Positions 10,856 through 21,593 of a stretch of DNA of 35,394 nt are shown piece after piece (within the stretch, counting starts at the first letter, position 1; each line of letters opens with the position of its first letter). The notes beneath the pieces were generated by a model. It was given only the letters and a program-made list of their open reading frames with translations, ran no database searches and had not been told where the DNA came from. Position numbers and translations under genes: made by a program. This DNA comes from Chromera velia (lineage: Eukaryota; Sar; Chromeraceae), in assembly GCA_018398765.1 (NCBI GenBank), contig JAHBMJ010000919.1, positions 1-35,394 on the forward strand, written 5' to 3'.

Positions 10856-11487
10856 CACTCAAGAAAGAGAAAGGTCTTCCGGCGATTTCATATAGGCTGC
10901 CCCCTAGAGTGTATCTTTCTGTTCCTGGGCAGACTTGTCACTTGAAGTCCACGGTGCACCAACCATTCGTTATTTCCTATTGGAACTAAGTTACCTGGAC
11001 CAGATGGAGTATGTCGGTATGCATTTTATCATCATTGATGCATCACAGCCCTTTATTCACTTCTGAGTCCAGGGAGGCCTCTTTGGCCTCTTCAGGTGTT
11101 AGAGCTCAGACGTCCGTTCTTTGCACTCCCTGTGTGTATTGGAGTCGTTTTTTCTGTACCAAGCAGCTAGAGAGAGTCTAGAGAGGCGAACTAACGTCTC
11201 TTAGGTGAGTTGGATGGGGTTCAGAAGCGGGAAAAAAGGAAGGCAGGGCTCTCTTCTCCTTTCCCCATACGAGGCCAAAATCGTGCAGTGTGGGCGACGG
11301 GGTCTGGTTTGATTAGGACGCCCCCCATGTCCCGCCCGCCCACGTCCGTGCGTATAAGAAATGTGTGGTTCCCTAGTGTGTTTGCATCCCCCCCATATAG
11401 TTGTGAAAACAAAAAAAAAACAAAAAAAAAATGGTCTGGAGAGCATTTTTTTTTTTGTTTGTTTTTTTGTTTGAAAATTACCCCTAG

Positions 11488-11499
11488 GATGTATAGTAG
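11488..11499. repeat. Right target-site duplication of the TIR element
   Basis: GATGTATAGTAG directly follows the right terminal CCCCTAG and pairs with 4129-4140, with a single C/G difference. Confidence 0.6.
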
Positions 11500-11782
11500 T
11501 AATCAGATGTACTATAGATAATGAATTTAATTAATGTATATACAAAGGTAAGATTTCGGTCAAGCCTTACCGTCGAGGTCCCCAGAAAAACTACTAGAAA
11601 ACCTGTCTGACTCACTGATTCTCTCTAATTAAGTTAATCGACATGCATTCTGGCATGAACCGTCTCGGAGGTCCCTTTCAGTGACACGCTCTTTCTCATC
11701 ACGTCCAATGATTAGAAATAGAGAAGAAGCAAAGACGTCACGAGGGGTGCATGGGTGCCACGCACAGGTCCTCCTTGATCGA
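11500..11782. other. 3' flank of the AP-2 mu gene
   Basis: AT-rich sequence between the transposon and the AP-2 mu stop codon. No gene is seen. It presumably contains the 3' UTR and cleavage site, but no canonical AATAAA was identified on the minus strand. Confidence 0.5.
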
Positions 11783-14700
11783 TCACACCCTGTGCGCGAA
11801 GGTTCCCGCCTTGGTGACCTTTCTGATCCACTTCAGGGCTTTGTAGTTCGACTTCTCCTGGACCCGAAAGAAGCGAACGCGGAGGCCCGAGGAAGTGAAC
11901 CCAGGAACCTGCATCAATCGGCAACACCGGGAGAAGAGGGAAAGGCAAAGGAGATAGAAAGGAAGCAAAGGAAAATGCAGGGGCAGATGCCGGCTGATGG
12001 GGAGACAAGACAAGAGAGACATCGCAATGGTATTCATTCATCCATACACAGAAACGATAAGTCCTCAAGACATGAGTGCAGCACCCCCGCTCCCTGATCA
12101 GATAGACAGACTATGTGTTCGTTGTTTCTTCTCCCTCCTTCCCTTTCTTCATGTCGTATAAAGCGAAAAAGAGAGGGATGGAGACAGCTAGACGGACCTG
12201 GAAGTCCATCGCGATGGGCGGCTTCACCCACTTGACCTCCTGGATGCTTGAGGCCAGCTCGACCTCCCCCACCAGTGTGTGCTCCATCTTCCCAGGGAAT
12301 CTGCGAATTCTCCAGACCAGACAATGCTGCTGGGGCTCTAGAGTCGCACGTCCGGCAGAGACCGTCTGCATGGCCAGAGGGAGGAAGGGAGGGAGAGGGC
12401 GCACAGAGAAGGGAAAAATGTCTGAATGTCCGCATTGATGGATGTATGAATGGGAGCATCTAAGGAAGAGTGAAAACGGAAAAGAGGGGGGAAACATTTG
12501 AAAGGAGGGAGACATGACAGACTACAAGAGCAAAGGAATGAGGGGGGCTCAAAGGCTGAAACAAGCACAAACGACAGGAATGCATCAAGGTTTCGTTCCA
12601 GCTCTACTCTCTGACTCTCGTCCCGCCTCCCCCTCCCTCTTGAATCCCAACCGCCTGTTCAGGCCCGCCAACCAACCTGCATGACTGCCTTCGCGGCATT
12701 CTTCGGAACGGGAATTTTGATCACCACGTTCTTCGCAGCCAGGCCCTTGTCGTAATTCGCGATGATTTTCAGAGAGACCTCCACCCGAGACCTGCATGCA
12801 TGCAGCCATAAATAAATTCATCCGATCATCCATCCAGTTCCGGCACCCTCATCAGGAAATGATTGTCGCCCCTTTACGATGCCTCTATGGACATGCACCT
12901 CGTTTGTCTTGGAGAAGACTCACAAAGAAGAGAGACAGAGAAATTCAGACAGATAGAATAGCAGACAGACAGGCAGGAAGGAAAACACACGGCACAGACA
13001 CAAAATACGTTTCCTTCTTCCCCCCCCCTTCATGCACACAACGAACAGAGAGACAGACAGACTATATGTTTCTTCTTCTTCTCCCTCCTTTTCTTCATAC
13101 AGAAAGACAGACTATATGTTTCTTCTTCTCCCAGACAGACACAGACAGACAGACAGACAATATCGTCTTTTCAGACAGACTATATTAATATCGTCTTTTC
13201 TTTACTTCACTTTTCAGACTATATTTCTTCTTGTCCCTTCTTTTCTTCATGAACACAATAGACAAAAAGAAAGACAGACAGACAATACGGTTTCTTTCCG
13301 TCCTCTTGTTCATGAACACAACAGACTACATGTTTCTTCTTCTTCTCCCTCCTTTTCTTCATGTACACAACAGACAGCCAGGCAACCAGACAGATTCTCT
13401 CTTTCCTTGTTCTCTTCAGACGGATAGATGGGCAACCTGGCAGGGGCTAGACAGATATAGACTTCCTCTTTTTTTTTGTCCTCCAGACAGATAGACAGAC
13501 GAATAGAAATGCAAACAAAAACAAAAAACTGGTGTACATACACGTGAATTTCCTCGCCCGTACCCCTTCTGACTTTCCGAACTCCCCTCTGATCCCTGTG
13601 CCCGTTCCCTTTCCTGTGCGTCCTGTCCTCTTCTGAAACTATACCTGCCTCGACAACCAGCGTCTATTTACTTTCGTACAACTCGGCCGTCGCAGAGCTG
13701 GCCCACAGGTCTCTTCCTCTCCGTCGCTCCCTCATTTCCCCTGCTGATACTTACTTCCCAGGTCTCTCTCTTCGTGCTTTCTGTCTCTTTGCAATCATCA
13801 TCTCACCGACTCCGACTTTCCATCTTTCCCTCTTCCTGTGTTTCCTTCCTTTCTTTTTTTCTTTCTTTCTATCTTTTCCCTCGCTCTTTCCTGTCTTCCT
13901 TCCTTCCTTCCTTACTTACTTACTTCCCCTCGCTCTTACCTGTCCCTGCTCCTTGTCTACTTCCTTGTTTTCGTGCTTTCTCCCTCTCTCCACTCCGTCT
14001 CTCTCGGCATCCGCGCGCTTCTCTTCTCCTCCCTCTCAGGCTGACCTCTTTTCCTGAACGAAGGGAAGGATGAGGTACGGCAAGTTGACGTTGTCCGTGA
14101 TGCGGTAGGTCATCAACTCAAAGTTGCCGTCTGGTGGGATGAACGTGATCGTCCTCTCGAGGTCGTATTTCGACAATCGAACGCACTGGTGGAAACGGAC
14201 GTCATCCAAGGCAATGGCACCACCAGGGGCACCACCACCCGCAGGCGTCCCCTTGGACGGTGCACTGCCACTGGATGCTGCGGCCCCGCCACCCGCATCT
14301 TTCCCCCCTCTGGTGTTCATAACCAATTTGTCATTCATCCCAAATTTGCACTCAGGCATGCCACTCAATTTCGAGTTCACGTTCACCTGTCCGGACACGT
14401 CTGCCCTCAACACCTGACCCTTGACAGAAATCAGAGCGTTAACAGACTCTACCACATCAATGTACACCTCGTTCCGCCGATATTTGATTCCCTCCGCCCT
14501 CCAGGAACAGCTGCCTGTGGCTTGCACGGTGATTTTGGACAGCTGCTCCTGGTCGTTCAGATTGGCGGTCTTGCCTCCATGGCTGGTGATGTACTTCTTC
14601 AAGATGTCAATCTCCAAAATTTGGGGGAGACCGAAGTCCAAAATTTCATCCAGAAGCTCATAAATAAGAACAAAGTGCTTGCGGATGTTGGCCTCGTCCA

Positions 14701-14992
14701 ATTTTCCGTTCATGTAGGCCTTGAGGACATCCGTCATCTTGTAGAGGAACTTCAGGATCAACACCACGTTCGCGTCTGTCTTGGTCGTCGCAACAAAAAT
14801 GAGCTCTCCAATGACAACGTGCACAAAGTGACACTGCCCAATGGGCACAATAGGCATGTCACCCGCCTCTTTGGTGGCAATTACGCTGTTGCAGTACAGG
14901 GTTGCTTCTGTTCGGGTGACATCGTCTTTGTAAGACCTGTGTATGAGGATTTCACCCTTGTGATTGATGATCATGACAGAAGAAATCGTCAT
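11783..14992 (-). CDS. AP2M: AP-2 complex medium (mu) subunit
   Basis: Four exons: 14992-14046, 12791-12677, 12365-12198 and 11908-11783. All introns are GT-AG and the phases join cleanly (2, 0, 0), giving 451 residues; rat mu2 has 435. Residues 1-140 are the longin-like N-terminal domain that packs in the AP-2 core. About 175-451 are the mu-homology domain that binds YXX-phi sorting signals. Hallmark stretches include NHKGE, FVLIYELLDEILDFG, GIKYRRNE, SGMPECKFGMNDK and FHQCVRLS. Residues equivalent to the rat signal-pocket set (D176, K203, W421, R423) are present as D179, K216, W437 and R439. The activation-loop Thr equivalent to T156 is kept (T159 in QATG). A Gly/Ala/Ser-rich insert occupies about 228-262. 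The protein acts at the plasma membrane in clathrin-mediated endocytosis. ATG at 14992 starts a family-like N-terminus. Confidence 0.95.
12792..14045 (-). repeat. AP-2 mu intron 1 with minisatellite-like repeats
   Basis: This 1254-bp intron holds several imperfect copies of a block made of a CAGA-type run, ACTATATGTTTC, a CTT-rich tract and TTTTCTTCAT (for example about 13054-13100, 13105-13130 and 13318-13362). Tracts of CAGA tetramers (about 13128-13160) and TTCC/TTAC (about 13898-13925) also occur. The large open frames here are repeat artefacts. Confidence 0.7.
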
Positions 14993-15860
14993 CCTGCCAC
15001 CCTCTCTGCTTTTTTCAGCTTGATACGCAAACAGGAAGAAAGGAGACGACGTCTCTGGAAGGGCGACTGAGTCGGGGCTACCGTTGCTTGCCCATTGATT
15101 TGCTCTGAAGCCACAGTCAAATCGCCGCGTCCTCTTTGACTGAGCTGATCGCGGGTTCTGTATAGACTGTCAACACGACTCTTCCGTTTAACGTACAGTC
15201 TTTTTTGCAGTTTCAACTGTCAGAGGATGATGATCGGACCAACATCATCAACATGATCTATGCAGGATAGTATAACCATGTATAACCACCTCGCAAGCTC
15301 AGTAACCATGTATAACCACCTCGCAAGCTCAGTGGGTATGCCGGGGCCCTGAAGAATTGATTGCATTGTATTGTGGCATGGAGTACATATTTTGTTTGAG
15401 TCACGCATAAACGGAAGATTGAACTCCTAGAAAAAAAAGAAGAGGAAAAGTGATGTGGTCTATATAAAGATTTAGGCCGTTTATACATTTGAAGAACGAG
15501 GGAATGTTTTATGAATCTGAATGACTGTTCTTTTAAATGCATTCGGTTCAGCCTAGAAATTTAGTACTAGTAATGGCTTAGGGTAGCGCAGAACTGGGGA
15601 GGCTAGGAGATGATATTAGGAGGACACACACTCACTACGTATATATAGAAGTCTCTTCATGTAGGTCATGTTCAGGGAAGACATCACTTCACACAGATGC
15701 AGTCAGCCTAGTGTCTGACCGACAGACAGACGTGCACGTGCATACATGCATGTAATAGTGACTATGATACTAGTCACTCTGTCTATGTTTCCATCCATCT
15801 AGGATCAGCTGTCATGCAAGTTACTACTCACCCCCTCATGGCAGACGATCATACAAACAC
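14993..15860. other. 5' flank of the AP-2 mu gene
   Basis: No gene recognised. This should hold the promoter and 5' UTR of AP-2 mu, which is transcribed leftward. It includes a perfect 30-bp tandem duplication (15273-15332). No TATA box or other defined promoter element can be assigned with confidence. Confidence 0.5.
15273..15332. repeat. Perfect 30-bp tandem duplication
   Basis: TAACCATGTATAACCACCTC... is repeated exactly twice, 15273-15302 and 15303-15332, without mismatches. Each copy itself contains two ATAACCA-like half-units. Confidence 0.9.
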
Positions 15861-16948
15861 ACAAGTTCACAAATAGATCGAATCCCCAAACCCGATTGGC
15901 TTGGTGACAGCATTCGCTGCCTGCAGCTCACGAGGGACCCAAATCACTTTTGCCTTCACTTGCCTGCATCTTACTGCATCTCTCAATATACCAGTCGAGC
16001 TACTTCTGCATTCCAGTGTTGGATTCGGCCACACCAGATCATATCTGATTGTAGAGTGGATTGCAGTCAATCAAGAACTCGACTGACATGTCTTTCTGAA
16101 GAGACCAACTAAACAAAATCAGACGGGGAGCTTTCTTCAGGCAACCTCCCTGAACCTAAGTGTCACTTAAAAAAATATAATCAAGATGATCTCTATCTGT
16201 GGCATTGTTTTTCAAGAGACTGTCCACGCCTTCGGCATAGACGGTCAAGACACCGTTCAAATATGCGGCTTTGGCTTTCAAGACACCGTAAATGATCCAC
16301 GCCTGCGGCGCGGACTTTCAAGCTTATCTAAAAATGCGGCTTAAACTTTCAAGTGGTAGTTAGCTTCAGGGAGGTCCTTCACGCATTCTTTCCATTCCAC
16401 TGTCTCTGATGCAGTCGAACTCCCCAGCTTCCCTGTCATACGCATTGACCTCCATGCAAACACATTATAGAGCTGATCACCTGCCTTCCATATAAGATCC
16501 ACCAACAATGTAAGCCATGTATGTCTCCCTGAGTACCTCGATCTCTCTTTCAAACGATCGACGAATCAACGAAGAAGACCATCTTCAGCAAGCCAGAACG
16601 AGACAGTCTGCGAAGATTCAAACCTTCAAGATCATTCTTGATTGCATTCAAAATATGAACAGCGATGTCCAGATAACGCTTAGTGGGTGTGGGTGTGTAT
16701 TTGGACAGAACATCATACCAGACATGCCAGAATGGAGACAACCTCCCTCCCCACCCCAGGCATCCGACCACCGTCGCATACAGTATCACTTCCTTAAGAG
16801 ACATGTTAGGCACTTCATCTTCCTTCAACTCAAGATCTTTCTTTGTGTATGAAGAAGTTGCCCCTACCCCCTTTCGTGAAATCTTGAATTCACGAAACAA
16901 CTTCTCAGTGTCCACCCACCCCCGGGGGCCCTGAAGATAGAAAGTCAT
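15860..16948 (-). pseudogene. Copia RT C-terminus and RNase H remnant
   Basis: Minus-strand fragments in order. First, a connection segment, ATVVGCLGWGG...LSKYTPTPTKRYLDIAVHIL, matches the Y-x-x-L-V-G...SR...PT...H...I-L-x-Y-L pattern of copia polyproteins. Next, FVDSS, then FAWRSMRMTGKLGSSTASETVEW, matches RNase H (W-x-S-x-x-Q...SS-x-E-x-E). After a roughly 250-bp unrelated spacer (16.09-16.34 kb) come FLIDCNPLYNQI and ANAVTKP, the equivalents of the D-S-x-P-L and AD-x-TK motifs of the copia element at 4924-10855. Frameshifts and stops are frequent. No N-terminal RT, integrase, gag or LTR was found, so this is a truncated relic. Confidence 0.75.
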
Positions 16949-17441
16949 GGATACGTTACATTTACGTTCATTCCCTTAAAAATCTATGCCTGAATACTTG
17001 AAATGATATGAATGTATGTCAAGCTTTCTGATCTTTCTGAAGTCTATTTCATCCTACAGATGACGAATCAACGAATCAATCGACCCAAACCCAATTATGC
17101 CAAACATATCATCGATCTAATTCACGAGCACATTCTTCTTCTCATCAAGTGCAATGCTCAATTCCATTTTCATAAACCAGAGGCTAAGAACTCTAAATAT
17201 GTTGATATGCATTCAAAGGTTCCTTGACATATAAGTTTGACCTAGAAAAGTTCACACAACGTTCAGTTAAACAGATTAATCAGTCGCTAGAAGGCAGGCT
17301 GATGCTTTTCTGATGTCAGGCCACGTCAGATTGCTACATGACGCCAGAGTGGCCAGTGCGGCCACATAAATCATACGCGTGCCTCACGGTGCCGCCACTC
17401 CGCAGGCCCGTCGCATGCCCACCGCTCGTAGCCACCCTACA
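16949..17441. other. Unassigned sequence left of the MITE
   Basis: No gene or family motif recognised. Short GC-rich inverted words occur at about 17310-17370 (GGCCACGTCA, TGGCCAGTGCGGCCA), but nothing can be assigned. Confidence 0.5.
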
Positions 17442-17631
17442 TACGCTGTACGCACTCTTGAATTTTTGGTAAAGCCTCTTTGAAAAGTGAAATTTATGGT
17501 TCTTAAAGGGGGTTTTAGCATGTTTTTAGGGGGGTTTTAGCCCCTAATAACAAGCGTTTTTGCCCAGAAATGAATTTTTGGCAGCTGATAACCAAAAAGT
17601 AAACCAATGGTTCATAAGTGCGTGCAGTACG
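17442..17631. mobile_element. hAT-like MITE, copy 1 (190 bp)
   Basis: A 190-bp element with imperfect terminal inverted repeats (TACGCTGTACGCACTC at the left; CGTACTGCACGCACTT when the right end is read inward). It is closely similar along its length to 22581-22770, including TGAATTTTTGGTA, GGGGGTTTTAGC and ACCAATGGTTCAT. The flanking octamers ACCCTACA (17434-17441) and GGCCTACA (17632-17639) match at six of eight positions, an eroded 8-bp target duplication. No coding capacity. Confidence 0.8.
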
Positions 17632-18012
17632 GGCCTACACCTGCCCGCTGCTCAAAGCCGATGACCACGCTCAGTTCCAATTTTTTCAGATAAACGCGGA
17701 TACACAAACTCTGTAAGGTATATATACAAGTAAGCAAAACAAGCTAACATGGACACTGACGGACGTGCATACACAAACGAACCATGAGTAAAGACAGAAG
17801 TCGGAATGCTGAGCCTGACCACACATACGCTACTCTGCATTAAAAAAGACACACGACTGACTCATTTCTTTTCCCTAATCCTCTTCATCTCTCCAGAACT
17901 CACATGCATGCATTCCACTCCATAAACCTGTTATTTGTGCCCAAATAGAATTTATCTCTCTGCTCCTCAACTGCCACCTACACTTACCCATTGCTTGCTT
18001 CTCTTTTTCTTA
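17632..18012. other. Unassigned sequence
   Basis: No gene recognised between the MITE and the gypsy fragment. The short open frames here have no family character. Confidence 0.5.
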
Positions 18013-18535
18013 TTATCTTCTCTTCTCCTTGAATACATGTAGTGCTTCCTTTGTATATGTCAGATTCATAGCAGGCTCCCACAATACATTCTCTTTACTC
18101 TCTCTTTTCCACCATACCAGATAGTGCGCCTGCTTATTTATCTTCCTGTGATCAAAGATCTCTTCCACTTCATACTCTACCTCTTCTGAGGTAGACAACC
18201 GAATGGCAGGTGGCGGATCGTCCTTCCCTTTCTCGTACTTCTTCAGGTAGAACACATTGATCACATTATGACCCCTCACCCCTGCAGGGAAAATCAGCTC
18301 ATACGCATTGCTTCCCACTTTCTTTTCTACCTCAAAGGGTCCATAAAACATAGGTTCAAGCTTCCCACTTAGCTTTTTGCTTCCCTTGAAGTATGCAGTA
18401 CGTACAAGCAAAAAGTCCCCTGAGGTAAACGAAACTTCCTGTTAGACTTTCTGTATACATGGATCTACTTGTCGAGCTGTTTGTTCTCTTGCTTGCTCGA
18501 GTTGTTCCTTTGCCCTCGTCTAGAGGGCCGCACTC
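18013..18535 (-). pseudogene. Ty3/gypsy integrase C-terminus with chromodomain
   Basis: The minus-strand frame reads FTSGDFLLVRT...KKLSGKLEPMFYGPFEVEKKVGSNAYEL, the integrase tail pattern (G-D-x-V...KL-x-x-x-x-x-GPF-x-V). This is followed by NVFYLKKYEKG and a chromodomain: YEVEEIFDHRK, HYLVWWKRESKENVLWEPAMNL. Chromodomains at this place are typical of chromovirus-type Ty3/gypsy elements, where they guide insertion to chromatin marks. The frame ends at 18013, and a stop lies just upstream of the conserved GD region (about 18445), beyond which integrase-like residues continue to about 18535. No core integrase, RT or LTR was recognised. Unlike the copia elements in the window, this is a relic of a different superfamily. 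Confidence 0.8.
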
Positions 18536-18711
18536 CCTAGCGCACTCCAGATGCCCCCCCCTGCTTTAGCTATGTCTCTTAAAATGTTATAGATGGAATA
18601 TGAAGAAACCATTAAAACTAGCATATGAAGCAGATTTTAGAGCATCATGTTGGGCTAGTTAAAACTTTGTCTTTCAAATATTAGGCTATGTTTTTATCTT
18701 TCCCAGCTCTG
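18536..18711. other. Short unassigned spacer
   Basis: AT-rich sequence between the gypsy relic and the foldback element; nothing recognised. Confidence 0.5.
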
Positions 18712-19223
18712 TCGCCAGCTTCTGTTGGGCTTAGGGTCTGTTGGGCTGTGTTGGGCCTATTGGGCGGTGCCCAACAGTACAAATGGCCCAACAGCAGCCC
18801 AATATCACTTTAAAGTGCACAACAGATATTGTAGAGCCTTTTAGACCAACTAAAAAGCACGCAATCAAAAAGAACAAAATTAGAGCTCAATGTTGCTTCA
18901 ATATGAGCTTTTTACTCTTTATGAAACGTAAAAAATGGTTGTTTGAAAATGAGCCACATTTTTTAGAGGTTAAAGGTCTTAACACCGCCCCTCACTTTCA
19001 AACAACGATTTTATACGTTCTATAAAGAGTATAAAGCTTATATTAAAACAATATTTAGCTTTAATTTTGGTTGTCTTGATTGCATGATTTTTAGTTGGTC
19101 TAAAAAGCTTTACAATGTCTGTTGTGCACTTGAAAGTGATGTTAGGCTACTGTTGGGCCATTTGTACTGTTGGGCACCGCCCAACACGCCCAACACAGCC
19201 CAATGCCCAACAAAAGCTAGCGA
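18712..19223. mobile_element. Foldback element with about 235-bp inverted arms
   Basis: The left arm (about 18712-18953) and right arm (about 18991-19223) are near-complete reverse complements, leaving a loop of about 37 bases. Shared landmarks include TCGCYAGCTT at the tips, clusters of TTGGGC, GGTGCCCAACAGTACAAATG, GTGCACAACAGA and AGACCAACTAAAAA. There are scattered mismatches and a few indels. No coding region and no clear target-site duplication were found. It resembles a long-armed MITE or foldback element. Transcribed, it would form an extended hairpin. Confidence 0.85.
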
Positions 19224-19447
19224 TATGACATCGTTCAATTTTAAGACACCACAATGTAGCCCAACATCATGATTGTACAGATATAAACCAGCTAACATGA
19301 TTCAGCATGATGTGCTTTATTTGGTAGTTTCAGCCGTTTGTGTACATCAATCATTTAGGTTCCTATTCAAGATGACCAAAATTGGGGTAGAATTTATATA
19401 TAAGACCAAGTACGGCCCCCTAGGCCTTATACACCTATATCAACCGC
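19224..19447. other. Unassigned spacer before the second copia-type element
   Basis: No LTR matching the 3' flank of the downstream element was found here. It contains ATATATAAGACC-type AT-rich sequence but no defined promoter. Confidence 0.4.
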
Positions 19448-20139
19448 ATGAGGCCTCGTGATGTGCCTTTTGCTAACTGGATCCGGGACGCGGAGAAGTT
19501 GATGATCGAATTGGGTCAGGTGCCTTTGCCTGAAAGAAAGCTTGACGGCACCTTTGAGACCGACGCGTCCTGCCTATCAGGGGAGAGGGGCAAAGTTGTC
19601 TACTATGATATCACCGCCAGCCCGCCCATCATCACCGAGGTTTATATGACTCTAAAGGATAACTGCGGGTCAGAGATGCTTACAGTCGAGTTGAACAGAG
19701 ACATCGCAGACAAAACACTGTCCTGGCAGGCTCTTTGCATGATATTTGCAAAGTACTTCACATCCACATTCCCGGATCAGGAGAGAAGGGGGAATAAGGA
19801 AGGGTATATCATGGTTTCTCAAGAAGAGTAAAAACGAATACAACAGCAGCAGCAGAGGCAACAGCCTCAGTATCCCCAGCATCAACAGATGTAGCAGCAG
19901 CAGAGTTGGAACAGGGGATGGGGAGGAAGAGGGCGTGGAGGATACAGAGGTGGCAGAGGAAGGTATGGACGGGGTGGCGGCAGGTATGGAGGAGGAGGGG
20001 ACAAGGGCTTCGGCGGCAATGCCGGCCAGCACTCCTCTCCCTCTTCCAACCGTGGAGAAGGATCAAAACGCAGGGAATCACCAAAAGGGGAGTTGCCAAC
20101 CCGAGCAGCAAAGCAAGAACTTCTAGACCGAGAATAATG
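19448..20139 (+). pseudogene. gag: Gag-like protein with RGG-rich tail
   Basis: A frame from ATG 19448 encodes about 127 residues of capsid-like sequence without a named motif. After a TAA at 19829-19831 the same frame continues with a Gln-rich run, a second stop (TAG, about 19891), and then an Arg/Gly-rich box (GWGGRGRGGYRGGRGRYGRG and more, about 19910-20010), ending at TAA about 20137. RGG boxes bind RNA. Here the box occupies the position of the CCHC nucleocapsid knuckles, which are absent from this region. The assignment as Gag rests on position before the protease and on composition, not on a capsid signature. Confidence 0.6.
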
Positions 20140-20633
20140 GTGAGCAAGCCAGCCTCTTTGTCTTTCCTCTTATGGTTTTTAACCTCTTTTTCTTCGCGTG
20201 CTCTTTTCTTCTAATTTTGTCTGCTCTGGTCATGTGCATAGCTCTTTATACTTTGACAGACACAGGCAGTTGCACGCAGATCAGCACTGACACAGAAATG
20301 GAAGAACCATCCGCAGAGGAAGTCATGGGGCTGTTTGAATTTAATCAGAAGGGTAATACAGAAAAGCATGAAAAGTTCAAGAAATATCAGAAGGATTTTT
20401 GTATCCCTGTCTTGAAGAGAAAGGTGAGTAGACTATGAGAAGAGAAAAAGGTTCGGCCCTGTTTTTCTTCCCTAAGTAGTTTTGCCGTTCTTTTTATAGA
20501 GACCGAGGAGGACAATGAGGAAGTAAGTGAAAGACACGAAGGTAGAGAGAATCAAACAGATTCTGAAGAAGCAGATGAGAGAAGTAGAGACACGTCAGAG
20601 AGGAGAGACACATATACAGACAAACAAAAGAAG

Positions 20634-21593
20634 GTGGTAGAAAGAGAAGAGAATGACAAGAAGGCTTCACCAAGCAATGCAGAGAAAGAAGAAAGGAAAA
20701 AGACGACAAGAAGGGGAAAGAGACGGCGAAGGAAGAACGAAGAGGAAGATGAGACCCAAAAGACACCAACAGGAGAGAAGAGGGGGGAAGACTTCTCGGC
20801 GGAGGACTACGCTTTCTGGCAAATCACCAATGAGAGCGTACAGACAGCCCTGCAGACGGCGGAGGAGAAAGGGACGGTTCCTCTGGGTGAGTCCGAGCTA
20901 GTTGGAGTGGTCAAAGATTCGGGAAGCACTGGAGTGATCACGACGTCGATGGGTTGGTTGAGACTCACCATGGCATTGTTCCCTTTGTCTACGCTAGGTA
21001 GGTGATTGTGAAAGTATGACAAAGACAGAAGGCCGAGAATTGGGACAGCAAAGTTTAACGGAACGGTTGGAATTGTTGGGGTTTGGGGGGGAGGCCTTCA
21101 CCTCACCGATCGTATCTTGCTGTCTTCACGAATGGTGGTTCTACATACGGATGCCATCGTTCCTCCCCTGGTCGGGATGAAATTTTTGAAGGCATGGGGG
21201 ATAAAAATAGATTACGAGACCCTACAGATGAGACTATGCCTTCCAGATGGGCGCAAATGTACCATCAAATGGCAGAAGAAGGGCAGTGGACTCTTAACTC
21301 TTCCGGTCAGACCGGGGAGAGCGTCTCTTACCATCTCTGGCAAGCTTAGGGGGAGCAGCCTAGACATCCAAAGTTTGACTGACACAATAACAGGGGAAGA
21401 GGTCGTCGTTCCACGTGAAGTGATTTTTGGAGAATGGAAGGAGCGGTGTCGGGAGACCGATGCATATGGGAAAAAACTTTGGGCAGGTTGCGTTCAGAAG
21501 GAAACACAGGCACGTCAGTCCGTAGAGAGTCTGGGAGAAGGAATTATGTGGGGGGGCTCTCAAAGAAGAAGGACTAAGAGAGTGACTTTTTGA
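20634..21593 (+). pseudogene. Aspartic protease region
   Basis: An acidic/basic low-complexity leader is followed by ELVGVVKDSGSTGVITTSM (about 20896-20950), with a DSG active-site triplet. After a frame interruption, a second frame from about 21117 holds VPPLVGMKFLKAWGIKIDYE, resembling the C-terminal substrate-flap region (P-x-L-x-G-x-x-F-L). This would be the Gag-Pol maturation protease. The frame break between the two halves makes it non-functional as read. A Lys/Glu-rich linker continues towards the integrase through about 22.26 kb. Confidence 0.55.

Larger units (their letters stand above)
4141..11487. mobile_element. TIR DNA transposon (non-autonomous), split by a copia insertion
   Basis: The outer ends are inverted copies: CTAGGGGTAATT at 4141-4152 and its reverse complement at 11476-11487. 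The inverted similarity continues inward through A/T runs and a GC-rich block (GCACGGACGTGGGCGGGCGG at about 4205, reverse complement at about 11331-11353), so the terminal inverted repeats extend over 100-200 bp. Directly outside lie near-identical 12-bp direct repeats, GATGTATACTAG at 4129-4140 and GATGTATAGTAG at 11488-11499 (one mismatch), consistent with a target-site duplication. Without the copia insert the element is about 1.4 kb. No transposase was recognised in either arm. Long TIRs with a 9-12-bp duplication suggest a Mutator-like origin; that is an inference. Confidence 0.7.

Noticed and set aside
13032..13427. Plus-strand open frames with repeated RQTD motifs
   Set aside because: They lie wholly within AP-2 mu intron 1 and derive from CAGA and CTT repeats.
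14189..15070. 293-codon plus-strand open frame opposite AP-2 mu
   Set aside because: It mirrors the conserved AP-2 mu exon on the minus strand, which has unmistakable family sequence.
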